Assembly (NCBI GenBank): GCA_013423385.1
Contig: BLZA01000018.1
Location: 434,001 to 498,000, forward strand
DNA from: Naganishia liquefaciens
Lineage: Eukaryota > Basidiomycota > Tremellomycetes > Filobasidiales > Filobasidiaceae
Reading direction: 5' to 3'
DNA length: 64,000 bases
Shown here: piece by piece, positions 1 through 11,474 of the stretch
Position numbering within the stretch: position 1 is the first letter of the stretch
Layout of the letters: the number at the start of each line of letters is the position of its first letter
Notes under the pieces: model-generated
The model's input: the letters and a program-made list of their open reading frames with translations, nothing else
Told to the model about the DNA's origin: nothing
The model's database searches: none
Translations under genes and position numbers: made by a program

Positions 1-144
1 TGACTGCCGTCACAGCGCTATCTACAGCTCTTTCTCAATGATACGAAACCGCTGACGAAGGTAAGGATGGCTCGGAACGGATAAGGACAATACAAACTCA
101 CTGCTCCGCTTTTACTGCAGCTCAAAGGCTCGAATTACCACCAA

Positions 145-1509
145 ATGTCATTAGCTCCTTCTTCAGGCTCAGGAACGCCTCTTCCCTTATCTTCAGCGGA
201 TCCGCCGACAGCTATCGACCAGTCTCCAGCAACCTTAGCCTTCAAAACATCCCTCCCTCAAGTCCTTCAACCGCTATCACCACAGCTTGCGGCACTCTAT
301 GCCGCCCGCATCCGATTACTCCTCGATTTACCGCCAGAGAACAGTAGAGGATGGTGCTGCACGAAGTGTGGCTGGCTGAAGGACGAGTATGGGTGGAAGG
401 TCGTTAAAGTGAAGGAACTCAAAGGGAAGCAAGCTGCGCCCAAGGCGGTGAATGTGGAGAGTGGCAAGAAGGGCAAGGGAAAGGGACGAAAGTCGGTAGC
501 CGGAAAAGGGGCCATTCAGCCAGACATTTCAATACCGGATATACCTCTCATCTCAACAACTTCCAACACCGCAAACCAATCCGTCTCGATATCACCAAGT
601 ATATCGGATGCGTCTCACGGCACGCTCCGGAAACCCTTGATAGGAGTAGGAGCCAGAATACCGTCATGCAAGCCAGCAATACGCAATCGCCAGAAGTCCC
701 TCTGTCGTAATTGCGGGTCAGCTATTACCCTGCGTCCGCCATCAATCACCACCAAAGCTGGCTTCTTGTCCGCACGGAGAACGAGGGCCATTGTCGATGC
801 GAATGGCGGGGATATTTCAGTGTTACCGATGGCGAATGGGTTGACGGGCAGTGATGCGGATGGTGGTGGGGCGACGCGAGCCAAGAGGACGCGGGCGGGT
901 TTAAGGAAGGAAGCAGAAGCAGAAGCGGACAAGAAGAATCAACAACCGTTGGAGGCTACAGGCGTCGCTCTTACCGCACCAGCATATGACGGCTCCTCGA
1001 CGCCGTCCACCGTTTCCGGGAAACCAATAGTACCGGATCCAATCAAGGCATCCCCAAAGCTGGCCTATATCGCTCTAGCAGATCCGGAGCCGGCCACTGA
1101 ACAACTACCAGCATTGTCGCCCAGCGCATTACCGCCGCCGGGAGAAGGCAGACCAGCCGGGCCGAGGAATGCTGTGGGATTTGTGAATCTTGGACCGGCA
1201 GGAGGCATGACAGGGAAAAACGCCCGAGGTACAGCAGGGAAAAAACAATCGAATCTCAAGACGAGCACGGTGTCATCGCAGCTCGTCACACCAATACCGC
1301 CCGTACCGGTCACAAAACTGACCGCCGGGAAGAACGCCGCGAAACCGCCCCCGGCGACGGCACTGCCAATAGCAGCGCCACCACCGAAGAAGAAACAAAA
1401 AACCGGACTGGCCAAGCTGTTAGCAGATAGCAAGGCGAGAGAGAAGGAATCGGAGAAGAAGAAAGGCTCGGGCTTGTTAAGCCTTGATGGCGCGGATTGG
1501 GATTTGTGA
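145..1509 (+). CDS. Rpr2/Snm1-like zinc-ribbon protein
   Basis: Single exon, 454 residues. Residues about 28-60 form a helical stretch with the pattern seen before the zinc ribbon in RNase P/MRP subunits of the Rpr2/Rpp21/Snm1 family. A first cysteine knuckle follows (C72-x2-C75, in CCTKCG) and a second (C187-x2-C190, in CRNCG). In the family these two pairs bind one zinc ion and help assemble the RNA enzyme that trims tRNA or rRNA precursors. Here they are separated by a Lys- and Ser-rich insert of about 110 residues, far longer than usual. The C-terminal half is low-complexity, rich in Pro, Ala, Lys and Gly, and ends in a basic stretch followed by an acidic tip. Calling it a nuclear RNase P/MRP subunit is inference from the two Cys pairs and the preceding helix; another zinc-ribbon protein is possible. 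The first in-frame ATG was taken as start. Confidence 0.55.
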   Translation: MSLAPSSGSGTPLPLSSADPPTAIDQSPATLAFKTSLPQVLQPLSPQLAALYAARIRLLLDLPPENSRGWCCTKCGWLKDEYGWKVVKVKELKGKQAAPKAVNVESGKKGKGKGRKSVAGKGAIQPDISIPDIPLISTTSNTANQSVSISPSISDASHGTLRKPLIGVGARIPSCKPAIRNRQKSLCRNCGSAITLRPPSITTKAGFLSARRTRAIVDANGGDISVLPMANGLTGSDADGGGATRAKRTRAGLRKEAEAEADKKNQQPLEATGVALTAPAYDGSSTPSTVSGKPIVPDPIKASPKLAYIALADPEPATEQLPALSPSALPPPGEGRPAGPRNAVGFVNLGPAGGMTGKNARGTAGKKQSNLKTSTVSSQLVTPIPPVPVTKLTAGKNAAKPPPATALPIAAPPPKKKQKTGLAKLLADSKAREKESEKKKGSGLLSLDGADWDL

Positions 1510-3547
1510 TATCGAGCTTCTCGATGTATGGAGCTTCATGGGCGCTCCTCGCTACAGACATGCAGGTCTGATGTAGTGTTGTAGCTGATAATTTGAGAAA
1601 AACCTCGTTGTCACAATGTTTTCTCGTCGCAGACCGCTGCGGCCGAAGTTGGAGGCTGTCGATGCATGTATATCAAAGGGGATATATTGTTTCTCCGAGT
1701 TGCACTGTTCGCCAAAGATGGAGCCAATGGCAACGAAGCCGACTCGCACCAGGTCTTGCGACCATCCTTTGTTGCGGAAGTGAATCGTGCTCGAGAATTC
1801 TATCTTTGGCCTTTCGCAGCTCCTCTCGCAATTTCTCTGACCTCACGAGTCACAGTGCATTACGTGCCGACGGCCCAAGCGAAAACTTTGTGACACTCAC
1901 AGCACAGAGATATATCCATCTCCTTTCAAGAATGCCCTAGTGTGGCGGAGCAGATGATGTCACCAAAGCTGTTATCCCGCAGGGTAGCAGGTGCGCAAGC
2001 CATCTTGAAAGAAATGTCCGGGAATCAATCAGTCGCACAGGTGTACAGTAAGCGGGTGTTGTCAGAAATTGTCGGAAATCGTTAGCCGATTCCTCCGTTG
2101 GTCTGGATTAAGTTTGGTAGTCGATGTCAAAGGCTGTCTTCTTGGTTGCGGTTGGGAGGCTCGAATTGACATCAGCCGCGAATAATCCACAGAGATAGCA
2201 CGGACAGTACCCGTTGTCGTTCCAGCTGTCTGTTTCAACAAAGACAAGCAATGTACCGAGGCCTTAGGACTCTCCGTTGCCGCTCTCGGCTTATCAGCTG
2301 CACTCATGCAGCTCACGTGCTTAGGGTAGTCCTAGACGCGCTGGAAAAGACGCCTGAATCTCGCATTACGGCTCTCCTGCTTGTTCACGTGGACACTTCA
2401 TTCAAGCCACAAAGGTTATCTGTCGATATCGGGCGAAGTCTGAAGCTTTATTGTGAGTGTTCCCTATTGAAGCTATCTTCCATCTCGACTAACACCCTGA
2501 ATGACTCTGGATGAGCGCTTCGAAAGCGGCTCATCACCTGTAGGATCCTTCGAGACAGTGTCATCAGCTGTCTAGTTCAACCAATCCAACATCGCGATCT
2601 CAGCGCTCTCACTTGCTTTGCAGCCGAAGGCGCGAAACGAAGGCGAGAATCGCGTTGTCAGGGCCAAGCACGAGTTTGAAGGATCAGCGAGCTGTTCAGC
2701 GCTGAACCAGCGCCTAAACCAGGCACACAGGGGGTCGATTTACCAGCAGCTAACACTGTAGCACCTACTCGCAGCGGTTGAAGCCGGATCCAGGATCTGC
2801 ATTTCGGAAAAACCCTTGATGATTTGTCTTTTGAGGCGTTGCCTGATTACGAACGCTATCTCTGGACAGCAAATCAAGCTGAGTGACACCCGCGGCTACG
2901 AGGTAGCTTCTGAGCCCTTTGAGCAAGGTGCAATAGCATGCTAGTGAAGAGATGCGAACTTCGGCTCTCTCCAAGGTCCGCTGCCGTTGGAGGTTGCCGG
3001 ACAGGCATCGATGTCCAGTCAGCTTCGCTTCAGCCTCAGAGCAAAACCACCATGGACTTGGTTGAGCGAATGCGCGGTTACTTTCCTGGATGTAACGACT
3101 GTCCGGACGGCTTTCTGGTGCCTTACGGAAGCTCAAAGCCAGAAATCGTTCTCTGTGCTTCATGCAGAAGGCTAACAGCTTTCGTGCTCATAACATTGCG
3201 GCACTGCACAGGAAACAGCCTATCAAGGCGGGCCTGAAACATAACTTTCATCTTTCTGTTGTGGCTTTCTAGCTGCAGCTAAACGTTGGCTCGTGACCGC
3301 ATGTAAAAGAATTGCGGTCCAGAACTTCAATCAGGCAGAAGGAGTTGGTGAAGATATGTTTATAAAGGAGAGTCTTCCAGTTGCTCATCTGATAAAATGA
3401 TAACGGGTTGATGGGATAGAAAGTGAGAAAGTACCCGCCCCGTATCATCCACACTTGGCGTTGTAAGTTCATCGGAGATCATCTCCAAGCTCCATAGGAA
3501 GGCGGCTTCATGCTGATTGACGCCTAGTTCCAGGTCGATCCGTTACC
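1510..3547. other. 2-kb stretch with no supported gene
   Basis: Only short open frames (up to about 130 codons) lie here on both strands. None shows a recognisable motif, consistent splice sites or coding-like composition. The stretch holds the 3' flank of the zinc-ribbon gene and presumably the promoter of TEA-like gene A. No repeats, tRNA or mobile-element ends were seen. Confidence 0.5.
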
Positions 3548-4943
3548 ATGCCCAAGGCAGAGCCGTCACGGATGACGAGGACGAGAGCTGCTGCCGGTGA
3601 AGTACGAAGCCACCCTTGCAAGGGAGCAAATGGAGAATCCTGTATGAACGTGCCTTCCTTAACTTCGACAAAAGACTGGACTGTAAGTGTTTCTGCTTGG
3701 ATTGAGGAGGATTTGCACAAGCACGAAGGCTAAGTCCCACGCTGGATAGACAAAGGTCGATCCCCTGTTCTACGAATTTCCGCGATGTGATGTCGTTTGC
3801 TGCTCAGCAGATTCGAAGACCCTTGGTTCTCACTCAGAAGAAGTAGGTAGAATGCCTTTTATTGGGTCCCGCAGAGTGATTAATATTCCTTTCGGTTACC
3901 AGGGATCGTCTTCTTTGAGCCGAAAATGGTCCACGGACCATTGGTTCTGGTTGCTCTTGTCGGCAATTCCTTGTCATATGCCCGGTATCTTGCCCTTCAT
4001 CGAGACCTTCAATGCTAGCCACAGTGGGAAATCAACCCCTACCCACGGTACCTGGAAGGATACTTTCTTTGACCTGGTACTTCTCGCCTGTGAGTGTCAT
4101 CGTTGGCATTAGGAGTGAGTGCTGAGTGCTCAAAATCTGTCTCATCTCTTCCGTCGTGCAGGTGAGGTTTTCTTGCCTTATAGACCGTACGGTGGACGTG
4201 GTTCATCGAACCGAATCTACGTATTTGGCCAATACCGCTCTCGCAACGAGACCATCGCCCATATCTTGAATCTCGCTGTGGGTAACCCTGATGCGCCGGA
4301 TCAATTCCAGAACAAAATCGTATCCAGTAAGATTCAGACCGTCATCAAAACGCTCTTTACTAGTTACAACAACGCCAAACTTCCGCAATCTGTCCGTCAC
4401 GAAGCCGGCATGGCTCTGACACACCTCGCCCAAGGCTATCGCTTGGAAGACTTCTACGACTCTCACTTTTGCAACTGCGACTCCAATGGACCCTTTGAGA
4501 AGCCCTGCAAGACACTTCCGAGACACCGCTCAAACGTGCTCATTGCCGACGAATCGCTCAAAGCTGCGCCTCTTGTGGAAGCGCCCGAGCACGAATTTAG
4601 TGACGCTGTGGTCTTGCATCCCTTCCTTGCTTTCCTCATCAGCAGGAACCGGTTCCACATTGATGACGCCTCGCTTTCGACCTTTTTCGACTGCTCGGAG
4701 CCGGTCGACCACCTTTTCGGACTTTCTCCCGCTCGTGTCTGGTGGGAACGAGTCGTCAAGGCCGATGCGAACCTACACGTCCGCTTCGCTCGAAATTGGT
4801 GGAGCAACGAATTAGGACCAGCGGACGATTGCTACCGATCTCGCAAAGTTATCCTTGACACCTTTGCGCAAGAGTTTGCCAATAGGCGCAGAGCGATCTC
4901 GAAGCAGATCGCAATTGATCTCGGAATCCAGCCCTTGGAATGA
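3548..4943 (+). CDS. TEA/ATTS-like domain protein, gene A
   Basis: Proposed exons 3548-3682, 3756-4089, 4162-4943 (416 residues). The last junction is firm: GTGAGT donor, phase 1, splitting a Cys codon. The first intron (3683-3755, GTAAGT donor, phase 0, CTAAG branch site) and the start ATG are less certain, and an extra 5' exon cannot be excluded. Residues about 145-220 read as a TEA-like DNA-binding domain: W145, the helix-1 end LLACEVFLP, then RSRNETIAH and the putative recognition helix KIVSSKIQTV, to be compared with the canonical N-E-L-I-A and R-K-Q-V-S-S-H-I-Q. Here His is replaced by Lys. A second shared motif, HPFLAFL, starts at residue 309. Genes B, C and D in this window share both modules and the intron position. 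TEA proteins are nuclear transcription factors; that role is inferred. The wider protein has no motif I recognise. Confidence 0.6.
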
Positions 4944-5590
4944 TCGAGGACTTGGCACCGATGTTTTTCCTCCTCTTCGATGCTATAATCGAGCTGACAA
5001 CGTCAAACACATGGACAATTTCTTGGTAGTGCGACAAAATTTCCGAAACAAGCAATTACTCGATATCATGAAGGACAATGCTTCGAAGCGTTTCGTATAT
5101 AATTCTCTGGTTAGCTCTACGCGGAAAACGAGAACAAACAAAGACGATCATTTTCTTGAAGGAGTTGCTTCTGGAAGGCGACATATAGGCGTAAAACAGC
5201 ATCTTAATGGCAAAGCAAATGAAATGACTCGAGCGAAACTCTCTGTACCAAGCTATATGATTCTGTGGTTATTCATGAGTCGGAAATCTGGTGCAACCCT
5301 GCCACAAGACTTTAGCCCCGCTCACGATGGCGAAAAATCGGCATGAAGAAAGCCACACCAAGGACGCCAACGACAAGACTGATGTTCTCGAGATGCCACG
5401 CAGCCTGCACTATTCATGACCGCAAACGTCGTCGCATCTCAGAGGCAATCATCTCGGCTGAGCCACGGAGAGATCGAGACGCCAATAACTGTCGTCATTT
5501 GCTGATATATCGTTTACAACCGTTTCATTTTGATTGTGCCTCATGCGCCATCAACGATGATGTACGATTGGCCATCCGCTGATGATCCCT
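4944..5590. other. Convergent intergenic region
   Basis: About 650 bases between the stop codons of TEA-like gene A (+) and the peroxiredoxin gene (-). It presumably holds both 3' untranslated regions. Short frames are present, but none has support. Confidence 0.5.
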
Positions 5591-6832
5591 TCAAGCAGAA
5601 GCCCTGGTGGAAGGATCCGCAGCGAAACGCAAGTAGGGCTGTGCATCGAGTTTTATCAGCGTCGGTCTCCCGACACTTTGCTTTCGACGCTGAGAACTCA
5701 CCTTGACGGTCTCGTAGCCAGGGAACAACTTTTCAGCCTCCTCACCGCTCTTCACGGAAGGGTGAACGATGACCTTGTCACCCTTCTGCCAGTTGACAGG
5801 AGTGGTGATTCGGTACTTGTCGCCCATCTGAAGGGAATCGATGACTCCTAATTTCGGGGCAGAGCATAAGAATAGAGTTCAGGGAAGCGAGCGTGATGAC
5901 GCACGGATGATCTCGGCGAAGTTTCGACCGGTGGAAGCCGGGTAGGCAAGAGTCAATCGGATCTTCTTGGCGGGGTCGACTGAGGGCGAGCGTGGATGTG
6001 AGTTCTAGCGATTTCAAGCATTTTCCAGTACGGGATACTCACTGACGAACACGGTCCTGACGGTGAAGGGCATACCCTTGGCGTCAACGTTCGTGGCATC
6101 CTGGTAGTCCAACATGTCGTAGGTGGTCGAGATCGATCGGTCCTTGTCACCGATGATGGGGAACTTCAACTCTCCGCCCGAGATCTCGTTGATGTCCTGT
6201 TTGAGCGTCAGAAAGGCGTAAGAAGCACATCCGAATGACGAAAGGTATAGCGAGTACAAACCTTGATCCATTCGTTGTGGCTGTTGACGTCGTTAGCGCT
6301 AAGGCCGATCAACTTGACGTTTCGCTTGTCGAATTCGCCCTGGTTGACGGAAGCAGCTCCGAGCTCGGTGGTGCAGACGGCTGATGTGCACATGATGGAG
6401 AATGAGCCACGGGGTATATAGGTTTCCATGTCAAGGTGCTCACGAGTGAAGTCATCCTTTTTTTTTTGGGAATCGCAGATGCGGAAACCGTCATGAGCCG
6501 TCGTGCCAAAGACCAAGTGTATTGTACTTACAGGGTGAGAGAACAAGACGACCCATGAGTCTTGTTGGAAGAAACCAGTAGTCAGACCGTTGTTCGCGTT
6601 CCGGGATTCCGCCCCTTTTGTGCCGAGCTTACCTCCAGCCCAGTCGTGGAACTAGGATTAAAGACTGATGAGCGCAAGCATTATAGTCCGAGAACGGCAC
6701 ACCATACCTTAATCTTTCCGTGAGTGGTCTCGGCCTCGAAATCGGGAGCGGCTATGCACAGGCCGAGATAAGTGCACGTTCCCGGCCGAGATCACGAAAA
6801 GACGTACTGGATCCAAGTCGCAGGTTGCCCAT
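5591..6832 (-). CDS. 1-Cys peroxiredoxin (Prx6 type)
   Basis: A thiol peroxidase that reduces hydrogen peroxide and organic peroxides through one peroxidatic cysteine. Ten exons: 6808-6832, 6708-6751, 6633-6651, 6532-6560, 6444-6456, 6262-6380, 6043-6196, 5905-5979, 5702-5847, 5591-5638. They give 223 residues, the usual length of the family, and every phase agrees. Visible family motifs in order: LRLGSTAPDFEAETT at the N terminus, FSHPDDFTPVCTTELG with the peroxidatic Cys46, a K-D-I-N segment, YPASTGRNFAEIIR, DSLQ, and TPVNW followed by VIVHP near the C terminus. No second resolving Cys sits where 2-Cys enzymes have one. The gene is unusually chopped: four exons are 13 to 29 nt, and the 13-nt exon encodes the D-D-F-T just before the active site. 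No clear signal peptide, so cytosol or mitochondria are both possible. Confidence 0.93.
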
Positions 6833-7890
6833 TGTTGATGTCTGTCTGTCTACGTGGTGATGTAGCGTGAGGAAGCAGATGCTCTTGCCAAGTGTCCACC
6901 AGAATGTCCGCCACTATATAACGGCCCGCGCCCGACAGCGAGAAGTAGATCGAACCAGCCAATCGCCTGCCTGGTTTGCTTCCGCCCATCACGCCATCTC
7001 CATGGTGGCCCGCGATTAGGCAACAAGATTCGTCATCTCGCTCGAGAATCACAAAGACCATATGTCCGCGCAGGGTTTACCCTTGCCAGACCTGCCTATT
7101 GCTTGAGAGTAGACGTGGCCTTGGGATGCTCGTATGCACCCAGGATGGCCGATTGAACGAGACCTTTCAAGAACGCGTGCTGTAGCGCGACACAGCGCGA
7201 TGCATTGCTTGTAGCGCCTTTACAGGAGGTTTCATCGAAACCGGCCAAATCGAGAGGTGCATGTTCATGCTTCGTCGGCGACAAACGCTTTCTAAGGTCT
7301 GAAGCTGCGTTGAGCATAGGTCATCCAGCTGTGAGCGGTAGCCCGAACGACGCCCATCCGGAGCTCTCCGCCGATGGCTTTGCCAGGTCAGGAAGGAGCA
7401 AACGCTGGAACGATGCGAATTAGGATGCGGATTCAGCTGAAGGCTAGAAGAGCTTCCTCAAAGTTGCGTCAGGATGATCTGAGACACGAGCGTTCGCGCA
7501 TGTCACCTCTTCCACAAAATAACAAACCTGTTTGTTTGCCTGGATTCGACCTGGATTGGCATCGAGGAGCAACGAAACTCCTCGCGAGCTACTACAGTGA
7601 AGCTTATTATCGTCTATCTCGATGCTCGTACGAACGGCTTTCAGGCTGGATGACTGGAGAGGGTTAACTCGTGCCGTTGCTGCAGCGTCTTGCAACAAGA
7701 AACATTTCTTGTCGGCTGATTGAATTGCTGCTTCTAGGGCGATGAGCAGATGACGACTATGGATATAAGGTGATCCTGAAAAGTTCTTGTGATAGATCCT
7801 CCCTGTGGTGTTGGCAAGCCTTCAAGTCAACGACTGTCAACTTTACAAGACACTGCTCAGAGGAGATCATCTCTTGCAGCTTCTTACGCT
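6833..7890. other. Divergent intergenic region
   Basis: About 1.06 kb between the starts of the peroxiredoxin gene (-) and TEA-like gene B (+), so it should hold both promoters. Short frames on both strands have no coding support. A GTCAGGAAGGAGCA motif near 7387 resembles the SRP RNA loop but does not fold convincingly. Confidence 0.5.
6913..6922 (-). promoter_or_regulatory. Possible TATA box of the peroxiredoxin gene
   Basis: An A/T-only stretch (TTATATAG when read on the minus strand) stands in GC-rich surroundings about 85 bases upstream of the peroxiredoxin ATG. Position and sequence fit a TATA element, but nothing else confirms it. Confidence 0.3.
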
Positions 7891-9455
7891 ATGACGATAC
7901 TTTGTCCTCCTTGTAAGCTTCCCCGGGGGTATTGGAGGGACGCATGTTAAGTAACCTTCTCTAGACACAGACACCAATAACGGTTGTCCTGAATCGCAGA
8001 CCGGTAGTCAAACCTCACCCGAAGTTGACAACCATGCAATTGATACAACCATCCCTGCAGTTTCGCCGCTTCTTCTCCCGGAAGGGGTCACGAGCACTCC
8101 TCGAAGCAGTTCTGCGGAATGTCAGACGCAGCAAACGTTCTGCGCCGGCACACCATTACCCGGTTCCAGCAAGAGGAAGCATGACGACTCAGCCGAGGTG
8201 TCCCTAAAAGCATGCAAGGCTCGCAGGATCTCCGACTCTAGTCGCGGTTTGCCCGTCCCAGGGCTCAGCAAGCCGCGCAAGGGCAAGTCTAAGGACGGAA
8301 AGGCGCCTCATTCGAAAAAGGCAGTAAGTAATAAATGCGGAGGAAGAAGCAGAGCGCTCAGCTGATCTTGTCGACATCGAGCTCTACTTCAAGTTGGACC
8401 CAGGTTACTGGTACTCAGCATGGCCTATTGCCGCCTCCGCCGACGCCAGAGCCTGCTACCCGCCTGAAATGGGTATCCCTCAAGATAGATCGCCTTTGGC
8501 TCTGAGGGTATTCGATGTAGAGACGATTCTTCAGACGCCAATCTTCAGCAGAGCCTGCAGGTTTCCGGGAATAGACGACTTGAAGAGAGTGTATATTGAA
8601 ATTGCGGCTTTAAGACCTTCGTCTTCGCCTACCTCTTCGATGTGGAATGAGGGGATTGCGAATCTCGTCTTCCTTGCCTGTGAGTACCACAAGTCGCGAT
8701 AGCCCCGCCCATTCTAAGATCCCCTGCTTCCAGGCGAGTTGTTTCTACCGAAAGATCTCTTCAGATGCGTGACGACAGATGACGCAACGGGCAAGGAAGT
8801 GGAGCACAAAGGCCCCCTGATATTCTATGGGGCGCCTCTCGAACGGAACTACCTCATCGCCGCCATCGTCAGCATCAGTGCTGGGGTCTTTTTCACCAAC
8901 AAGCAGATCTCAAGCCATCAGCAGCACACACTGCACAAACTGACAGCGAAAATGAACGATTGCCCTCGCGCAGAAAGAACAACGGAGAGACGCCGTTTAA
9001 GCGAGATAATCGCCCTCTGCAGACAAGGCTCTCAGATGGCGCGCGAGAGCATGTCTGACTACATCGCAGAAGTCGTCCAGCTTCGAAGAATAGCGGTCAA
9101 GGGAAAAACGAAAGAGAGCAAGCAAGGCATCCCGCTGCAATTACATCCGCTTCTCGCCTTCTTCATCCAGCGCAACGGGAGTTTCGCGCACAAGGGAGCT
9201 CAACCAGAGAATCGCCTCATCGATGTGTCGGACAACAGAAGCCATCATCTTCCTTGGCCTTTCGCATGGGGCTGGTACTTTTTCTGCAAAGGGGAGTCGG
9301 TACCCAACAGTGAAAGACGACAAAGCCTGAAGAATCCCTTCGGAAGCCGGGGTGCGCCATCGACCGAACACCGATACTACTCTTTATCCGACATCGAGAG
9401 GAGTGGTACCGTTTCTGAACTGGGGTCGCCTGAAGACGACAGTGCGCAAGGCTAG
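7891..9455 (+). CDS. TEA/ATTS-like domain protein, gene B
   Basis: Exons 7891-7912, 7965-8323, 8382-8679, 8734-9455 (466 residues); donors GTAAGC, GTAAGT and GTGAGT, all phases consistent. The N-terminal 140 residues are Ser-, Thr- and Lys-rich and include a basic KRKHDD patch, possibly a nuclear localisation signal. Residues about 215-295 give the clearest TEA-like domain of the four copies: W215, LACELFLP ending helix 1, ERNYLIAAI, then T-N-K-Q-I-S-S-H-Q-Q, which matches the canonical recognition helix (R-K-Q-V-S-S-H-I-Q) at K, Q, SSH and the last Q. A linker of about 70 residues leads to the shared module HPLLAFF at 364 and a W-rich segment. The phase-0 and phase-1 introns before and inside the domain are placed as in genes C and D. 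A role as DNA-binding regulator is inferred from the domain only. Confidence 0.72.
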
Positions 9456-9631
9456 CTTGTCCTGAGCATAACATTAGAATAGTTGTAGAACCGCAAGATT
9501 TGCCCGGGTCTCGCTTGTGATGACGGCTGTATTGCATTTGACATATGCGCTCAACGTAAAGCGACATCCTCCAACTCGTACTGTTGAGAAAACTCTAGAC
9601 ATCTGATCTGCGCGAAGCTTCCCCTACGTAG

Positions 9632-11474
9632 CTAGCGCTTCTGGCTGAGCTCGACTGCATACTTGAATGCACCAAGCAGAGCTGTCAACTGAATTTTCTC
9701 GCTGCCACCGACCGAAAGTCTGTGTCTGGTTAAAACAGGGGTTGTCAGGGACGATTTGAGCTACCTGACGCGGCTCGTCCAACTCACTCGCATAATCCCA
9801 GCTGATCCAGCAGGTAGATTCGCGCCTGTTTTGGCAGTTCCACCGTCTCCAAGATCTCATACGTCCCCGTGATCAGATCTTGCAAAGCGAGACCACGATC
9901 CATCTTGAGCTGTGTTATAACTGTTGACAATTCTCAGCAGACAGTGAGGGGCGGAACTACGCAACTTACACTCGTAGGATGTTCCAAACTCATCGCGCAT
10001 CATGCTCTGCACCACCGCCTCGAGATCCTTTGGCTGAGGATTTCCTGTGCAATTGTAGACTGCTGTTTCGTCGACCGTATCGTATGCCGCGTGACATGCT
10101 TGGAGGACATTGAGTGCGCGTCGCATATCTCCCCTTGACAGCTTCAGCAGCGCTTGCTTGCCATCTGGCGTAAGATTGACCCTGTAATCGGCGTCAGGTC
10201 TGTTGAAGTCGCTGATGGGGTAGGCAACCTGACTAACTTTTCCCTCTCCACTACCTGATCCACCTTTTTCTCGACTTCTACCTCGGGTAACGGACTGAAT
10301 CTGAATTTCGTACATCGACTCTGAATCGCCGGCGTGATCTTGTTGACATAGTTGCAGAGAATGCAGAATCGGACGTTTTTTGTGTATTGCTCGATGACTG
10401 GTGATAAATTCGAGAGTCAGTTTGACTGTGAGGTTTGTGCGCGTGAAGTGGCTGACCTCGTCTCAGAGCCCCTTGGGCGGCGTTTGTCATCATGTCTGCC
10501 TCGTCAAGAATGATCAACTTGAAACCCTTGCTAGTCGTTCCGAGCCACAGACTGTCAGCTTGTATTGAAACATCTAGGCTTTAGCGCCTTACCTGAAGAG
10601 GACTCTTGTCTGTGCGAAGCCTTTGATCTGCTCTCTAACGACGTCGATACCTCTGTCATCCGATGCGTTCAGCTCGAGTATATGTGAGCGATATGACTCT
10701 TCTCCGTAAATCAACCGGGCGATGGCGAGAATGGTAGATGTCTTTCCGGTACCTAAGAGTCCGGAAGGTTAGAAACCTGGTAGACTACGCAGGAACAATA
10801 TTATCATACCTGGTGGTCCGTAGAATAGCAGATGCGGCAGACGTCCTTTCTTGATAAAGTTCTCAACTGCGAGGGCTCGCTTAGCATGAGACCAAGCGGG
10901 AGAACAGAGGGGCTTACTGGTTCCAGTGATATCCTTATGGGACACGACATCGTCTAATGTGTTCGGACGGTACTTTTCGACCCTGATGCGTCAAGCCAAA
11001 GATCAATTAGGAAGCTGATTATGCGTATAGGCACACGCACCAAGGTAGCCCCTCTCGACCGGAAAGATACTCCTCCGTGGTTGTCTGCTTTTCCTTGCCC
11101 TTGGCCGTTTTATTTGTCTTTCCCGCTGCACCCGCAGTACCGACTTTCGGTCTCGGCTTGAAAAAGTCCGCGACTTTTGTAGGAAAGGCTTCTTCCTGTT
11201 CACCCACACCGCTTGCTCTCCCATCAGCGCTTGCGTTACCTCCTGCCTTGCCGCTGACAATCCCTGCACCAGTCTTGCCGTTTCCAAGCTCTTTCGTACC
11301 AAGGCTTGCGCCATTTGGATTTGCGTCCATGTCTACGTCGTCAACGGTTGTCATGTCCCCCTCCGTGGGTACTTCTGTTCCGGCTCCTGTCACGCCATTT
11401 TCCTTGTCTAGGTTTTCCGCCCCATCAGCGGCGGGCAAGGGATTGTCGAGATGAGGTGGTGTGTCGATGTCCAT
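9632..11474 (-). CDS. RFC3: Replication factor C subunit 3 (clamp-loader ATPase)
   Basis: One small subunit of the RFC clamp loader, which opens PCNA and places it on primed DNA in the nucleus. Nine exons: 11041-11474, 10918-10982, 10866-10810, 10752-10593, 10530-10457, 10397-10238, 10181-9970, 9920-9788, 9719-9632 (read downwards), 460 residues, phases consistent. Motifs in order: [13 protein letters not shown] (RFC box), Walker A GPPGTGKT at 183-190, Walker B LDEAD at 247-251, and the SRC motif with trans-acting Arg291. The C-terminal collar follows, from [11 protein letters not shown] on. Yeast Rfc3 and human RFC5 start only some residues before PWVEKYRP; here a low-complexity extension of about 140 residues precedes it. 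It is acidic and Gly/Lys-rich and contains [10 protein letters not shown] at 100-109, which resembles a PCNA-interaction peptide. The gene converges on TEA-like gene B with 176 bases between stops. Confidence 0.93.

Noticed and set aside
2765-3163. A minus-strand frame of 132 codons in the 2-kb stretch before TEA-like gene A.
   Set aside because: No motif, no splice context and no coding-like residue pattern; frames of this length arise by chance at this base composition.
4855-5346. A plus-strand frame of 163 codons just after TEA-like gene A.
   Set aside because: It overlaps the end of gene A in another frame, then continues through presumed 3' untranslated sequence with no motif or splice support.
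7383-7406. A motif CCAGGTCAGGAAGGAGCA resembling the SRP54-binding loop of signal recognition particle RNA.
   Set aside because: The loop would lack one base of the conserved 3' side, the flanking bases do not pair as helix 8 requires, and no T-run terminator follows on this strand. It looks like chance.
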